In this document: positions 26,489-35,055 of the stretch, one piece after another
Numbering within the stretch: position 1 is the stretch's first letter
Layout of the letters: each line of letters begins with the position of its first letter
NCBI RefSeq assembly: GCF_025397915.1
Contig: NZ_JALIDZ010000002.1
Span: forward strand, 310,001-374,000
Length of the DNA: 64,000 bases
Origin: Microbaculum marinisediminis
GTDB taxonomy: Bacteria > Pseudomonadota > Alphaproteobacteria > Rhizobiales > Tepidamorphaceae
Direction of reading: 5' to 3'
Notes under the pieces: generated by a model
Databases searched by the model: none
Told to the model about the DNA's origin: nothing
The model's input: only the letters and a program-made list of their open reading frames with translations
Translations under genes and position numbers: made by a program

Positions 26489-27259
26489 CTATCCGCGGTT
26501 GCGCAGGATCCAGTCCGCCGCTTCGGCCAGATCGGCCATAACCGCCGTCGGGGGCGGTACGGCCCCCGCCTCCGCCCCGTCCCGATATTTCCCCGTCCGC
26601 ACCAGGATCGCCGCACCCAGGCCGGCCGAAAGCGCGCCGGAAACGTCGGCTTCGACATCGTCGCCGACCATCACCGCGTCCGCCGCGTCGACGCCCAGCC
26701 CGGCGACGGCGGTGGCATAGAAGTCCGGCGACGGCTTGCCCACCACCACCGCCTGTCGGTCGCTGGCGTATTCGAGCGCTGCGACGAACCCGCCGGCATC
26801 GAGGCTCAGCGCGCCGTCGGCGTCGCGGAAGGTCCGGTTGCGGGCCAGCGCCAGGAACCCCGCGCCATCCATGAGCGCGCGGAACGCACCGTTCATCGCC
26901 GCGTAGGTGAAGCCCGCACCGGCATCGCCGACGACGACCGCCGTTTCGGGATAATCGTCGAGGTCCTGGAAGTCCTCGGCCAGCGCCGGATGGATCAGCA
27001 GATGCGGCGCGCGGCGCATGGCGTGGAGCCAGGCGCGCGCGGCCTGGGCCGGCGTGGTCAGCTCGCTGTCGGCGACGGTCAGGCCCATCGCGGTGAGCCG
27101 CGCGATGATCTCGCGCTTCGGCGAGCGGGTGGTGTTGGTGATGAAGCCGAGCGGCAGGCCCGCGCGCCGCAGCCGCTCCACCGCCGCGATCGCGCCGGGC
27201 AACGCCGCGCCGCCGACATAGACAACGCCCGCCAGATCGAGAAGCACGCCACGGATCAT
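26489..27259 (-). CDS. HAD-superfamily IIA hydrolase (LHPP-like phosphatase)
   Basis: A 256-residue HAD-IIA phosphatase. Motif I is LLDLAGVVY with nucleophile Asp8; the usual second Asp two residues on is replaced by Ala10, as happens in LHPP-type members. Motif II is FITNTTRSPKRE, Lys lies in VVGKPSPDFY, and motif IV is VMVGDDVEADVSGA. Known relatives hydrolyse phosphohistidine, phospholysine or pyrophosphate. GGGAGG lies 9 bp upstream of the chosen ATG. It is the last gene in the run RR - kinase - glnE - HAD, all on the minus strand. Confidence 0.88.
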   Translation of the reverse strand: MIRGVLLDLAGVVYVGGAALPGAIAAVERLRRAGLPLGFITNTTRSPKREIIARLTAMGLTVADSELTTPAQAARAWLHAMRRAPHLLIHPALAEDFQDLDDYPETAVVVGDAGAGFTYAAMNGAFRALMDGAGFLALARNRTFRDADGALSLDAGGFVAALEYASDRQAVVVGKPSPDFYATAVAGLGVDAADAVMVGDDVEADVSGALSAGLGAAILVRTGKYRDGAEAGAVPPPTAVMADLAEAADWILRNRG

Positions 27260-27324
27260 CGGATCGACCTCCCTGTTCCGAAGCACCAGTCGACCGACCG
27301 CCCGGCCGGCCGATAGACCGGTCG

Positions 27325-30285
27325 TCAGACGGCCAGCAGCTTGTCGAACACCGCCTTCACCTTCGCCTGCGTGTCGCGCAGATCCACCTCGAGACGCGAC
27401 AGGTCGGGAGCGTCGGCGGCCTTGCACAACAGTCGCGACAGCCCGCGCGGAGCCTGCGCCGGGTCGAACGGACCGGTCAGGCACAGGCGCAGGATCTGCG
27501 TCACCGCGTGATAGAGCTGGCAGGCCGGTTCCAGCACCGCCGCATCGCCCTTCTTCAGCACACCGGCCTGGCGCGCGGCGGCGAGCGCGGCGGCGGTGTT
27601 CTGCGACAGGATCTCGGGGTGCTTGTGGCCGTAGGCGAGCTGCAGGAACTGAGCGATGAACTCGACGTCGATCAGGCCGCCGCGCACCGTCTTGATCTCC
27701 CAGACGTCGTCGGACCCCTTTTCCTTCTGGATGCGGTCGCGCATGTCGACGATGTCGGCGCGCAGGTCCTTCATCCCGCGCTTGACCGTCAGCACCTTGC
27801 CGACGACGTCGCCGATGCGGCGGGCGAGCTTGTCCGGCCCGGAGATCACGCGGGCGCGCGTCAGCGCCATGTGCTCCCAGGTCCAGGCCTCGTCGGTCTG
27901 GTAGGACGCGAAGCCGTCGATGTGGACGGCCAGCGGACCCGATCGGCCCGAGGGCCGCAGCCGCATGTCGACCTCGTAGAGCGTGCCCTCGCCGGTGGGC
28001 GCCGACAGGGCGGCGACGAGGCGCTGAGTCAGGCGGATGTAATACTGCGAGGCGGGCAGCGGGCGCCGGCCGTCGGACGTCGGCTCCTCGCCGCGATAGT
28101 CGTAGAGCAGGATCAGATCGAGATCGGACGTGGCGGTCATCTCCGCGCCGCCGAGCTTGCCCATCGCGACAACGGCGACGGCCGCCTTCTTGATGCGGCC
28201 GTTGGTCCGTGCCAGCTCCTCGGCCGCCAGATGATGCAGCCGGTCCACCAGCAGCTCGGCCAGACGGGCGAAGGCGCCGCCGGCATCGGCTGCCGAAACC
28301 GTTCCCGACAACACCCGCACGCCGATCAGGAAGGCCTGCTCCTGGCCGAAGATGCGGGCGCGATCGAGGGCATCCTCGTAACCGTCGGCCTCGGCGAGCG
28401 TCGCCTCCAGGCGCGGCTCCAGCATCTCGCGGCTCGGCAGGGCGTCGAAGAAATCGGGCTCCAGCACTGCGGCGAAGACGCGCGGGCGGCGGCTCAGGAG
28501 ATCGGCGAGGCGCGGCGCGGTGCCGAGGATCTCGGCGAGCAGATGCAGAAGATGGGGATTGGACCAGAGCAGGGAGAACAGCTGCATGCCCGCGGGCAGG
28601 CTCGAGACGAACCGGTCGAAGGCCAGGAAGGCGGCGTCGGGATTGGCCGTCGTGCCCAACGCCTCCAGCAGCGCCGGCGTGATCTCCGTCAGCCGCTCGC
28701 GGGCACGGGCGCTGCGCGACGCGGCGATCCGGCCGAAATGCCAGGCGCGGACGGCGGCCGTGACCTCCTTCGGGTTGGTGAAGCCCATCCGCATCAGGGT
28801 TTCCAGCGTCTCGGGATCGTCCTCGTCGCCGGTGAAGACCAGGCTGCCGGTATCGGTGGAGAGCGTCGGAGCATCCTCGAACAGGTTGGCGTAGTGGCGC
28901 TGCACCGTCCGCAATTCGGCGGTCAATGCCTCCGCCATCTCCGTCTCGCCCTTGAACGCGGCGAACCGGGCGAACCGCTCCAGATCGTCCGCGTCGGCCG
29001 GCATGGTCTGGGTCTGCTCGTCGGCGACGAGCTGAAGGCGGTGCTCCAGCCGGCGCAGGAACCGGTAGGCGTCGGCGAGGTCGTCGCGGACCTTCGGCTT
29101 GATCCAGCCGCCCTCCGCCAGCAGGTCGAGCGCGTCGAGCGTGCGCCGCGTCCTCAGCTCGGGATGGCGGCCGCCGATTACGAGCTGCTGGGTCTGGACG
29201 AAGAACTCGATCTCGCGGATGCCGCCGCGGCCGAGCTTCAGGTTGTGGCCGCGCACGGCGACGGCGCTGTGGCCCTTGTGGGCGTGGATCTGTCGCTTCA
29301 TCGCATGGACGTCGGCGAGCGCGGCGAAATCCATGTACTTGCGCCAGACGAAGGGTGCGATTTCGCGCAAAAACGCCTTTCCCGCCGCGATGTCGCCGGC
29401 GCAGGGCCGCGCCTTGATGAGCGCGGCGCGCTCCCAGTTCTGGCCCATGCTCTCGTAATATTCGAGCGCGGCCTCGAGCGAGATCGCGATCGGCGTGGCG
29501 CCGGGATCGGGACGCAGGCGCAGGTCCGTGCGGAAGACGTAGCCGTCGGCGGTGAATTCCAGCATCAGCTTGACGAGATCGCGGGTGATGCGCACGAACA
29601 GCGCCTCGATCTCCTCCGGATCGGCGGCATGGGCGCGCGCCGGGTCGTAGAGGACGATCAGGTCTATGTCGGAGGAAAAATTGAGCTCCGCGGCGCCATG
29701 CTTGCCCATGGCGAGCACGATGTAGCCAGAGTCCCGCGACGGATCGGCCGTATCGGCCAGCGCGAGATCGCCCTTCTCGGCGGCGGCGGCCAGCAGCCAG
29801 TCGACGGCCGACGAGACGGCGGTGTCGGCGATCTCGGTCATCGCCGCGATGACCCGGTCGACCGACCAGACGCCGCCGAGATCGGCCAGCGCCACCAGCG
29901 CGGCCGCCTCGTTCTTGTAGCGCCGCAGGGCGACCATCGCCGCGGCGCGGTCCTCGGCGGCACGAATGTCGGCCCGGGCAGTCGCGCTCAGAACCGCGAG
30001 ATAGCTGTCGGTGTCGGCGAACAGCACCCGCTCGGCCATCGCCGGATCGGCCTCCAGGAGGCCGCGCAGCCAGGGCGAACCTTCAAGCACGCCTTTCAGG
30101 AAATCGGCCGGCGCGCCCTTCCTGTCGATCTTGGCGAGCTTTCGGCATTTCTCCTCTTTGGCAGCCGCCAGCAGGTCGTCGAGAAACGCCCCGGCATCCG
30201 TCTTGTCGACGACGTTCGGCGACTCGCTCAGGCGCGACAGGAGGGTTTTCTCGGCTTTTCTGGTCTTTTCTGCGGTCTTCGCCAT
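27325..30285 (-). CDS. glnE: bifunctional glutamine synthetase adenylyltransferase/deadenylase
   Basis: A 986-residue protein with duplicated nucleotidyltransferase halves. The first half has NFSSDIDLIVLYD and MGKHGAAELN. The second has MGKLGGAEMTATSDLDLILLY. Each is followed by a PII-uridylyltransferase-like helical region. The N-terminal half removes AMP from glutamine synthetase and the C-terminal half attaches it, under PII control. The first 20 or so residues are Lys-rich and disordered, as often in rhizobial GlnE. A large open frame on the opposite strand is a shadow of this gene. Confidence 0.96.
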   Translation of the reverse strand: MAKTAEKTRKAEKTLLSRLSESPNVVDKTDAGAFLDDLLAAAKEEKCRKLAKIDRKGAPADFLKGVLEGSPWLRGLLEADPAMAERVLFADTDSYLAVLSATARADIRAAEDRAAAMVALRRYKNEAAALVALADLGGVWSVDRVIAAMTEIADTAVSSAVDWLLAAAAEKGDLALADTADPSRDSGYIVLAMGKHGAAELNFSSDIDLIVLYDPARAHAADPEEIEALFVRITRDLVKLMLEFTADGYVFRTDLRLRPDPGATPIAISLEAALEYYESMGQNWERAALIKARPCAGDIAAGKAFLREIAPFVWRKYMDFAALADVHAMKRQIHAHKGHSAVAVRGHNLKLGRGGIREIEFFVQTQQLVIGGRHPELRTRRTLDALDLLAEGGWIKPKVRDDLADAYRFLRRLEHRLQLVADEQTQTMPADADDLERFARFAAFKGETEMAEALTAELRTVQRHYANLFEDAPTLSTDTGSLVFTGDEDDPETLETLMRMGFTNPKEVTAAVRAWHFGRIAASRSARARERLTEITPALLEALGTTANPDAAFLAFDRFVSSLPAGMQLFSLLWSNPHLLHLLAEILGTAPRLADLLSRRPRVFAAVLEPDFFDALPSREMLEPRLEATLAEADGYEDALDRARIFGQEQAFLIGVRVLSGTVSAADAGGAFARLAELLVDRLHHLAAEELARTNGRIKKAAVAVVAMGKLGGAEMTATSDLDLILLYDYRGEEPTSDGRRPLPASQYYIRLTQRLVAALSAPTGEGTLYEVDMRLRPSGRSGPLAVHIDGFASYQTDEAWTWEHMALTRARVISGPDKLARRIGDVVGKVLTVKRGMKDLRADIVDMRDRIQKEKGSDDVWEIKTVRGGLIDVEFIAQFLQLAYGHKHPEILSQNTAAALAAARQAGVLKKGDAAVLEPACQLYHAVTQILRLCLTGPFDPAQAPRGLSRLLCKAADAPDLSRLEVDLRDTQAKVKAVFDKLLAV

Positions 30286-30407
30286 GCGTTCCGGCCCGAC
30301 ATTTGCGATCGCAGGCACGATGCGGGGCAACGGCGCGGGATGCAAGCGCTCCGCGCCTCCGTGCTCATCCCCCTGCGCTCAGGCCCCCTGGCCTCCAGCC
30401 CCAGCGC

Positions 30408-31808
30408 TCAGGCGCCGGTCATCTTGCCGCTGCCGGCGGGCAGATCGAGAATGGCGCGCAGGCCCGGCTCGTTGTCCTCGAACCGCAGCTCGCCGCCATG
30501 CAGGCTGGCGACGGCGGCGACCAGCGCCAGGCCGAGACCCGCCCCGGGGGCCGAACGACTTTCCTCCAGCCGGGCAAAGCGCTCGACGACCTTGTCGCGC
30601 AGTTCGGCGGGGATACCGGGGCCGGAATCGGCGACGGCGATCTGGGCGCGGTCGCCCTGGCAGCGCACGGACACGGATATGTCGCGCCCGCCCGCCTCCG
30701 CCGGAGCGTATTTCAGGGCATTGTCGACCAGATTGGCGATGGCCTGGCCGATCAGCTCGCGGTTGCCGTGGATCTCGGCCTTGCGCGATGCCTCGACGGT
30801 GAGCGACTGCCCCTCTTCCTCAGCGACCGGCTCGTAGAGCTCCACCACGTCGCGGGCGACGTCGGAGAGATCGACGGTGGCGAAGCTGGCCCCGGCCGCC
30901 CCGGCCTCGGCGCGGGCGATCATCAACAGGGCGTTGAACACGGCGATCAGCCGGTCGGATTCCTCGATGGTCGTTTCCAGCGCCTCGCGGTAGCTCGCCT
31001 CCGTCGGCTCGGCGCGCAGCGCCGCCTCGACGCGGCTGCGCAGGCGCGTCAGCGGGGTCTTCAGGTCGTGCGCGATATTGTCGGAGACTTCCTTCAGGCC
31101 GTGCATCAGCCGCTCGATGCGGGCGAGCATGGCGTTGAGGCTTTCGGCCAGGCGGTCGAACTCGTCACCGGAGCCCGACAGCGCCATGCGCTGCGACAGG
31201 TCGCCGGCCATGATGGTGCGGCTGGTCTCGGAGACGGCGTCGATGCGCGCCAGGATGCGGCGGGAGACGTAGTAGCCGCCGCCGACGCCGAGCACGACCA
31301 TCAGCACCACGCCGAGCAGCGTCGAGCGCCAGATGATGTCCTGCAGGCGGCGGCGCTCCTCGATGTCGCGGCCGACCAGCAGCCGGAAGCCGCCGGGCAG
31401 AAGGAACACGCGGACGATCGCCTCGTGGTTGGACCCGACCCCTTCGTTGAAGCGCTCGTACCGGATCCGCACCGCGTCGTCCTCTTTCCAGACCTGGAGG
31501 GGAACGCGGGCGACGTTGCCGGTGAGCCGGTTGCCGTCGGGATCCTCGAGCAGGTAGAGCGAACTGGACGGGTTGCCGGTGCGCTGGTCGATGACCTGGA
31601 TGAGGCGCAGGACGCCGCCGATGCGGTACTGCTCTGCCAGCCCCTGAACCTCGGCGTCGATGGTATCGATCAGCTGGCGGGAGAAGATGACCCAGGTGTT
31701 CCAGGACAAATAGGCGATCAGAAGCCCGGCGAAGACGGCAAACACCGCCAGGTAGACCAGCGACAGCCGGAAGGCGGTCGATCTGAGGAGCTTCAGGGCT
31801 TCGAACAT
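30408..31808 (-). CDS. two-component sensor histidine kinase
   Basis: A 466-residue classical EnvZ-like kinase. Transmembrane helices lie near residues 14-36 and 161-183 with a periplasmic loop of about 125 residues between. A HAMP domain follows (VSRRILARIDAVSETSRTIM), then HisKA with His247 in VSDNIAHDLKTPLTRL and HATPase (NLVDNALKYAP, DSGPGIP, GAGLGLALV). It lies 49 bp downstream of its response regulator. A GTG 6 codons upstream is an alternative start. The signal is unknown; the linkage to degP suggests envelope stress, which is an inference. Confidence 0.9.
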   Translation of the reverse strand: MFEALKLLRSTAFRLSLVYLAVFAVFAGLLIAYLSWNTWVIFSRQLIDTIDAEVQGLAEQYRIGGVLRLIQVIDQRTGNPSSSLYLLEDPDGNRLTGNVARVPLQVWKEDDAVRIRYERFNEGVGSNHEAIVRVFLLPGGFRLLVGRDIEERRRLQDIIWRSTLLGVVLMVVLGVGGGYYVSRRILARIDAVSETSRTIMAGDLSQRMALSGSGDEFDRLAESLNAMLARIERLMHGLKEVSDNIAHDLKTPLTRLRSRVEAALRAEPTEASYREALETTIEESDRLIAVFNALLMIARAEAGAAGASFATVDLSDVARDVVELYEPVAEEEGQSLTVEASRKAEIHGNRELIGQAIANLVDNALKYAPAEAGGRDISVSVRCQGDRAQIAVADSGPGIPAELRDKVVERFARLEESRSAPGAGLGLALVAAVASLHGGELRFEDNEPGLRAILDLPAGSGKMTGA

Positions 31809-31857
31809 GGCAGGCCCTTGAAGCACCCGGACGCGGCCCCGCGCAAGAGCACGGTCC

Positions 31858-32538
31858 TCAAATCTCGCCTTCGCGGATCATGTAGCCGGCGCCGCGCACG
31901 GTGTGCAGCAGCGGGGCGGCGAAGCCCTTGTCGATCTTGGAGCGCAGCCGCGACATGTGCACGTCGATGACATTGGTCTGCGGATCGAAGTGATAGTCCC
32001 AGACGTTCTCCAGCAGCATGGTGCGCGTCACCACCTGGCCGGCATGGCGCATCAGGTATTCGAGCAGGCGGAATTCGCGCGGCTGGACCGGAATGGTGGT
32101 GCCGCCGCGCTGGACGCGGTGGGCGAGCCGGTCGAGCTCGAGGTCGCCGACCTTCAGCACCGTCTCCACCTCGGCGGCGCCGCGGCGGCGGCCGAGCGCC
32201 TCGACGCGGGCGACCAGTTCGGAGAAGGCGTAGGGCTTGGCGAGATAGTCGTCGCCGCCGGCGCGGAGGCCCTTGACCCGGTCGTCCACCTCGCCGAGGG
32301 CGGAGAGGATCAGCACCGGTGTGGAGTTCTGCGTCTCGCGCAACTCCATCACGACGGACAGGCCGTCGCGCTTGGGCAGCATGCGGTCCACCACAAGCAC
32401 GTCGTAGCTGCCGTCGCGGGCGAGTTCGAAGCCTTCCTCGCCGTCGCCGGCGAGGTCGACCGTGTGACCGGATTCGCTGAGGCCCTTGGCCAGATACTGG
32501 GCGGCCTCGCGGTCGTCTTCGATAACGAGAATCTTCAT
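31858..32538 (-). CDS. OmpR-family response regulator
   Basis: A 226-residue regulator with a receiver domain (ILVIEDDREA, phosphoacceptor Asp51 in VLVVDRMLPKRDG, Lys in YLAKPYAFSE) and a winged-helix DNA-binding domain (RLLEYLMRHAGQVVTRTMLL, VIDVHMSRLRSKID, TVRGAGYMI). It is cognate to the kinase directly downstream. An intrinsic terminator separates it from degP, so the pair has its own promoter in the short spacer. Confidence 0.93.
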   Translation of the reverse strand: MKILVIEDDREAAQYLAKGLSESGHTVDLAGDGEEGFELARDGSYDVLVVDRMLPKRDGLSVVMELRETQNSTPVLILSALGEVDDRVKGLRAGGDDYLAKPYAFSELVARVEALGRRRGAAEVETVLKVGDLELDRLAHRVQRGGTTIPVQPREFRLLEYLMRHAGQVVTRTMLLENVWDYHFDPQTNVIDVHMSRLRSKIDKGFAAPLLHTVRGAGYMIREGEI

Positions 32539-32569
32539 CGGGGCCAGTTGTAGCGCATGGGCGGGGAAA

Positions 32570-32598
32570 ACGGCAGGCCGGTCAGACCGGCCTGCCGT
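32570..32598 (-). terminator. intrinsic terminator of degP
   Basis: Perfect 13-bp arms ACGGCAGGCCGGT (32570-32582) and its complement (32586-32598) around a 3-base loop. Read on the minus strand the stem is followed by TTTT (complement of 32566-32569). It lies 61 bp past the degP stop and before the response regulator start. Confidence 0.8.
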
Positions 32599-32659
32599 CC
32601 GGGACGGCATTGCGGCGGGGGCGAGAGGAGACCGCACCGTCCCGTTCCTTCGACCCGAC

Positions 32660-34195
32660 CTAGGCCTTGCGCAGCGACAGCGCTACGAAACGCTCGCTGT
32701 CGCCGGACTTGACCCTGAGCAGAACCGCCTTGCGGCCCTTCTCCTCGGCCTTCTCGACCGCTTTGGTTAGGTCGGCAGGATCCTTGATGTCGGCGCCGCC
32801 GGCCTCGACGATCACGTCGCCGGCCTGCAGGCCCTTGCGGGCGGCCTCGCCGTCCGGATCGACCTCGGTGACGCGCACGCCACCCTCGTCGGCGGGAGCG
32901 AACACCAGCCCGAGCTTGTCGTTCTCGACCTCACCCGAGGAAGACTGTTCGGGCGCGAGCGAGGCGACGCGCTGCTTCTCGACCGGCTGGGCGCCGAGCT
33001 TGACCGACAGGTCGACGGTGTCGCCGTCGCGCCAGATCACCAGCTCCGCCTCGTCGTCGGGATCGAGGTCGCCGATCTTGCGGGCGAGATCGCGGGCATC
33101 CTCGACCGGCTTGCCGTTCACCGACAGGATGACGTCGCCGGAGCGGATGTCGGAGTCGCCGGCCGGACCGGTGTCGAGGATCGAGGCGATGATCGCGCCT
33201 TCCGGCTTGTCGAGGCCGAGGCTGTCAGCGATGTCCTGGCTGACCGGCTGAATCTGGACGCCGAGCCAGCCGCGGCTGACGGCACCGGTCGCCTTCAGCT
33301 CCTCGATCACCGGGACGGCGATCTCGGCGGGGATCGCGAAGGCGATGCCGACATTGCCGCCGGAGGGCGAGAAGATGGCGGTGTTGACGCCGATCACCTT
33401 GCCGTCGACGGAGAAGGTCGGACCGCCTGAATTGCCGCGGTTCACCGGCGCATCGATCTGGATGTAGTCGTCATAGGGACCGGAGCCGATGTCGCGGCCG
33501 TTGGCCGAGACGATGCCGGCAGTCACCGTGCCGCCGAGGCCGAACGGATTGCCGACGGCGACGACCCACTGGCCGACGCGGGCTTCGGCGTCGGCGAACT
33601 CGACATAGGGCAGATCCGTGTCGGCCTCGATCTTGAGCAGCGCCAGATCGGTCTTCGGATCGGTGCCGATCAGCTTGGCCTCATACTCGGTGCCGTCCTT
33701 GGTCGTGACCGTGATCTTCTCGGCCTCGCCGGCGACATGGTTGTTGGTCACCACGTAGCCGTCATCGGAGATGATGAAGCCGGAGCCCTGCCCCATCCGC
33801 TTCGGACCCTTGGGCTGGCCCTTCCTGGCGTCGGGACCGCTCCCCGGACCGCCGCGGCCGAACTGATCCTCGAAGTCCTTGAAGAACCGGCGGAAGGGAT
33901 GGTCTTCGGGCAGGTCCTTGAAGTCGGGCATGCCGGGCGCGTCGGTCATCGCCATCTTGGCGTCGCGGCCTTCAACCTCGACGCTGACGACGGCCGGGCT
34001 GACGGCCTCGACCAGGTCGGCGAAATCGTAGGTCTGGATCGGCTGCACCTTGGCGCTGACGTTTTCGGCAGCGGCGTGCTCCGGGTTCAGGAGCCCGGTG
34101 CCGGCCGCGGTGCCGACGATCGCCAGAGCCGCCGTTCCGGCCATCAGGGCCGACCGGATCCGCCGGGGCGCCCTATCGGAATTGAACTGGGGCAT
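32660..34195 (-). CDS. degP: periplasmic Do-type serine protease (DegP/HtrA)
   Basis: A 511-residue protease of the periplasm. An N-terminal hydrophobic segment (ALMAGTAALAIVGTAAGTGLL) leads to a likely signal cleavage near residue 43. The catalytic triad is His153 (VVTNNHVAG), Asp183 (PKTDLALLKI) and Ser256 (NRGNSGGPT). A Gly/Lys-rich insert around residues 113-133 forms the LA loop. Two PDZ domains follow (from about 285 and 400). It degrades or refolds misfolded envelope proteins. The leader can fold so that part of its Shine-Dalgarno is paired (34204-34255). In rhizobia degP commonly lies next to the cytochrome c maturation genes; here a toxin-antitoxin pair and two other genes intervene. 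Confidence 0.95.
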   Translation of the reverse strand: MPQFNSDRAPRRIRSALMAGTAALAIVGTAAGTGLLNPEHAAAENVSAKVQPIQTYDFADLVEAVSPAVVSVEVEGRDAKMAMTDAPGMPDFKDLPEDHPFRRFFKDFEDQFGRGGPGSGPDARKGQPKGPKRMGQGSGFIISDDGYVVTNNHVAGEAEKITVTTKDGTEYEAKLIGTDPKTDLALLKIEADTDLPYVEFADAEARVGQWVVAVGNPFGLGGTVTAGIVSANGRDIGSGPYDDYIQIDAPVNRGNSGGPTFSVDGKVIGVNTAIFSPSGGNVGIAFAIPAEIAVPVIEELKATGAVSRGWLGVQIQPVSQDIADSLGLDKPEGAIIASILDTGPAGDSDIRSGDVILSVNGKPVEDARDLARKIGDLDPDDEAELVIWRDGDTVDLSVKLGAQPVEKQRVASLAPEQSSSGEVENDKLGLVFAPADEGGVRVTEVDPDGEAARKGLQAGDVIVEAGGADIKDPADLTKAVEKAEEKGRKAVLLRVKSGDSERFVALSLRKA

Positions 34196-34203
34196 AGTGT
34201 CTC

Positions 34204-34255
34204 TCCTCGTGACAAACTTTGCGCGGGTCTTTCGATCCCCCCGCCTTCACGAGGA
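34204..34255 (-). promoter_or_regulatory. degP leader hairpin covering the ribosome-binding site (candidate RNA thermometer)
   Basis: In the degP mRNA a 9-base arm UCCUCGUGA (complement of 34247-34255) pairs perfectly with UCACGAGGA (complement of 34204-34212). The second arm contains the first part of the Shine-Dalgarno GAGGAG, which sits 7 bases before the AUG. Between the arms is a second small hairpin with a GAAA tetraloop (GGGAUC-GAAA-GACCC, one bulge). The fold would block ribosome entry until melted, suiting a heat- or stress-induced protease. Confidence 0.45.
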
Positions 34256-34341
34256 ATATGGGCTGCGTCGCCTTACAGCCGCCTGTCGGGCGGATTAAAT
34301 ATCGGTAAGGTTGGGGACCGATGCCGAATAGTAAGTTCCCC

Positions 34342-34369
34342 TTGATAAACTACGGAATTTCCGTAGTAT
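34342..34369 (+). promoter_or_regulatory. toxin-antitoxin promoter with palindromic operator
   Basis: A good sigma-70 promoter is visible: TTGATA (34342-34347), 16-bp spacer, TAGTAT (34364-34369). Overlapping the spacer and -10 is a 19-bp palindrome, ACTACGGAA-T-TTCCGTAGT (34349-34367), the natural operator for autorepression by the antitoxin. The expected transcription start is within a base or two of the toxin GTG at 34377, so the mRNA may be leaderless. Confidence 0.65.
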
Positions 34370-34376
34370 TCACTGC

Positions 34377-34730
34377 GTGCATACAGTCGTCGGAACCGCC
34401 CCCTATCTCGGAGCCGCCAAAGACGCCGGTATGAGTGATGAGGAGCGACGGGCTGTTATCGACACCCTGGCTTCGGAGCCGCAAGCGGGCGATCTGATGC
34501 AAGGCACTGGCGGATGCCGAAAGGTAAGGGTCGCCGGCCGTGGAAAGGGCAAAAGTGGCGGATATCGTGTGATCAGCGTCTACGGCGGGCCGGATATTCC
34601 GGTCTTCCTGCTCACGGTGTTCGGCAAAGGCGAGAAATCGAACCTGACAAAGGCCGAACGAAACGCATTGGCTAAACTCACGGAGACCCTGTTCCGCACC
34701 TATCGGGAACGGACCGGGAAAGGCAGATAG
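34377..34730 (+). CDS. RelE/HigB-family toxin of a type II toxin-antitoxin system
   Basis: A 117-residue protein of the RelE/ParE superfamily in its HigB2-like form (VVGTAPYLGAAKDAGMSDEER, then RKVRVAGRGKGKSGGYRVI and VFLLTVFGKGEKSNLTKAE). Such toxins are ribosome-dependent mRNA endonucleases; the basic stretch RGKGKSGGYR carries residues that usually contact RNA. The start is a GTG with no Shine-Dalgarno, lying almost at the predicted transcription start. The toxin gene precedes the antitoxin gene, the order typical of higBA. Confidence 0.88.
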   Translation: MHTVVGTAPYLGAAKDAGMSDEERRAVIDTLASEPQAGDLMQGTGGCRKVRVAGRGKGKSGGYRVISVYGGPDIPVFLLTVFGKGEKSNLTKAERNALAKLTETLFRTYRERTGKGR

Positions 34731-34734
34731 GACT

Positions 34735-35034
34735 ATGTCCAAGCGCGCATTCGATAAAATCAAGGCGGGACTGGAGAACGCGATCGCCATCTCCGAGGGA
34801 AAGGTGGATCCGGAGTGCTATCGCGTTCACGTGCCCGAGGAAATCGACGTCAAGGCGATCCGCAAGCAGCTACGGCTGACGCAACAGGCGTTTTCCGACC
34901 GGTACGGCTTCAGCTTGGCGCGTTTGAGAGACTGGGAACAGGGCCGTTCACGCCCGGACAGTGCGGCACGGGCCTACCTGAAAGTCATCTCTCAGGAGCA
35001 TGAGGCGGTGGAGCGGGCCCTCCGAGCAGCCTGA
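34735..35034 (+). CDS. HigA-like antitoxin with XRE-type helix-turn-helix
   Basis: A 99-residue protein with a C-terminal helix-turn-helix domain (IRKQLRLTQQAFSDRYGFSL, then RLRDWEQGRSRPDSAARAYL). The N-terminal 35 residues would wrap the toxin. It starts 4 bp after the toxin stop, so the two are co-translated, and it probably binds the palindrome over the promoter. Confidence 0.9.
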   Translation: MSKRAFDKIKAGLENAIAISEGKVDPECYRVHVPEEIDVKAIRKQLRLTQQAFSDRYGFSLARLRDWEQGRSRPDSAARAYLKVISQEHEAVERALRAA

Positions 35035-35055
35035 TAGATCGGGCTTTCAGCCTCC

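Noticed and set aside
27508-30837. 1109-codon open frame on the plus strand opposite glnE and the downstream kinase end
   Set aside because: It crosses two real genes of the other strand, has no Shine-Dalgarno and encodes low-complexity sequence; glnE explains the codon bias.
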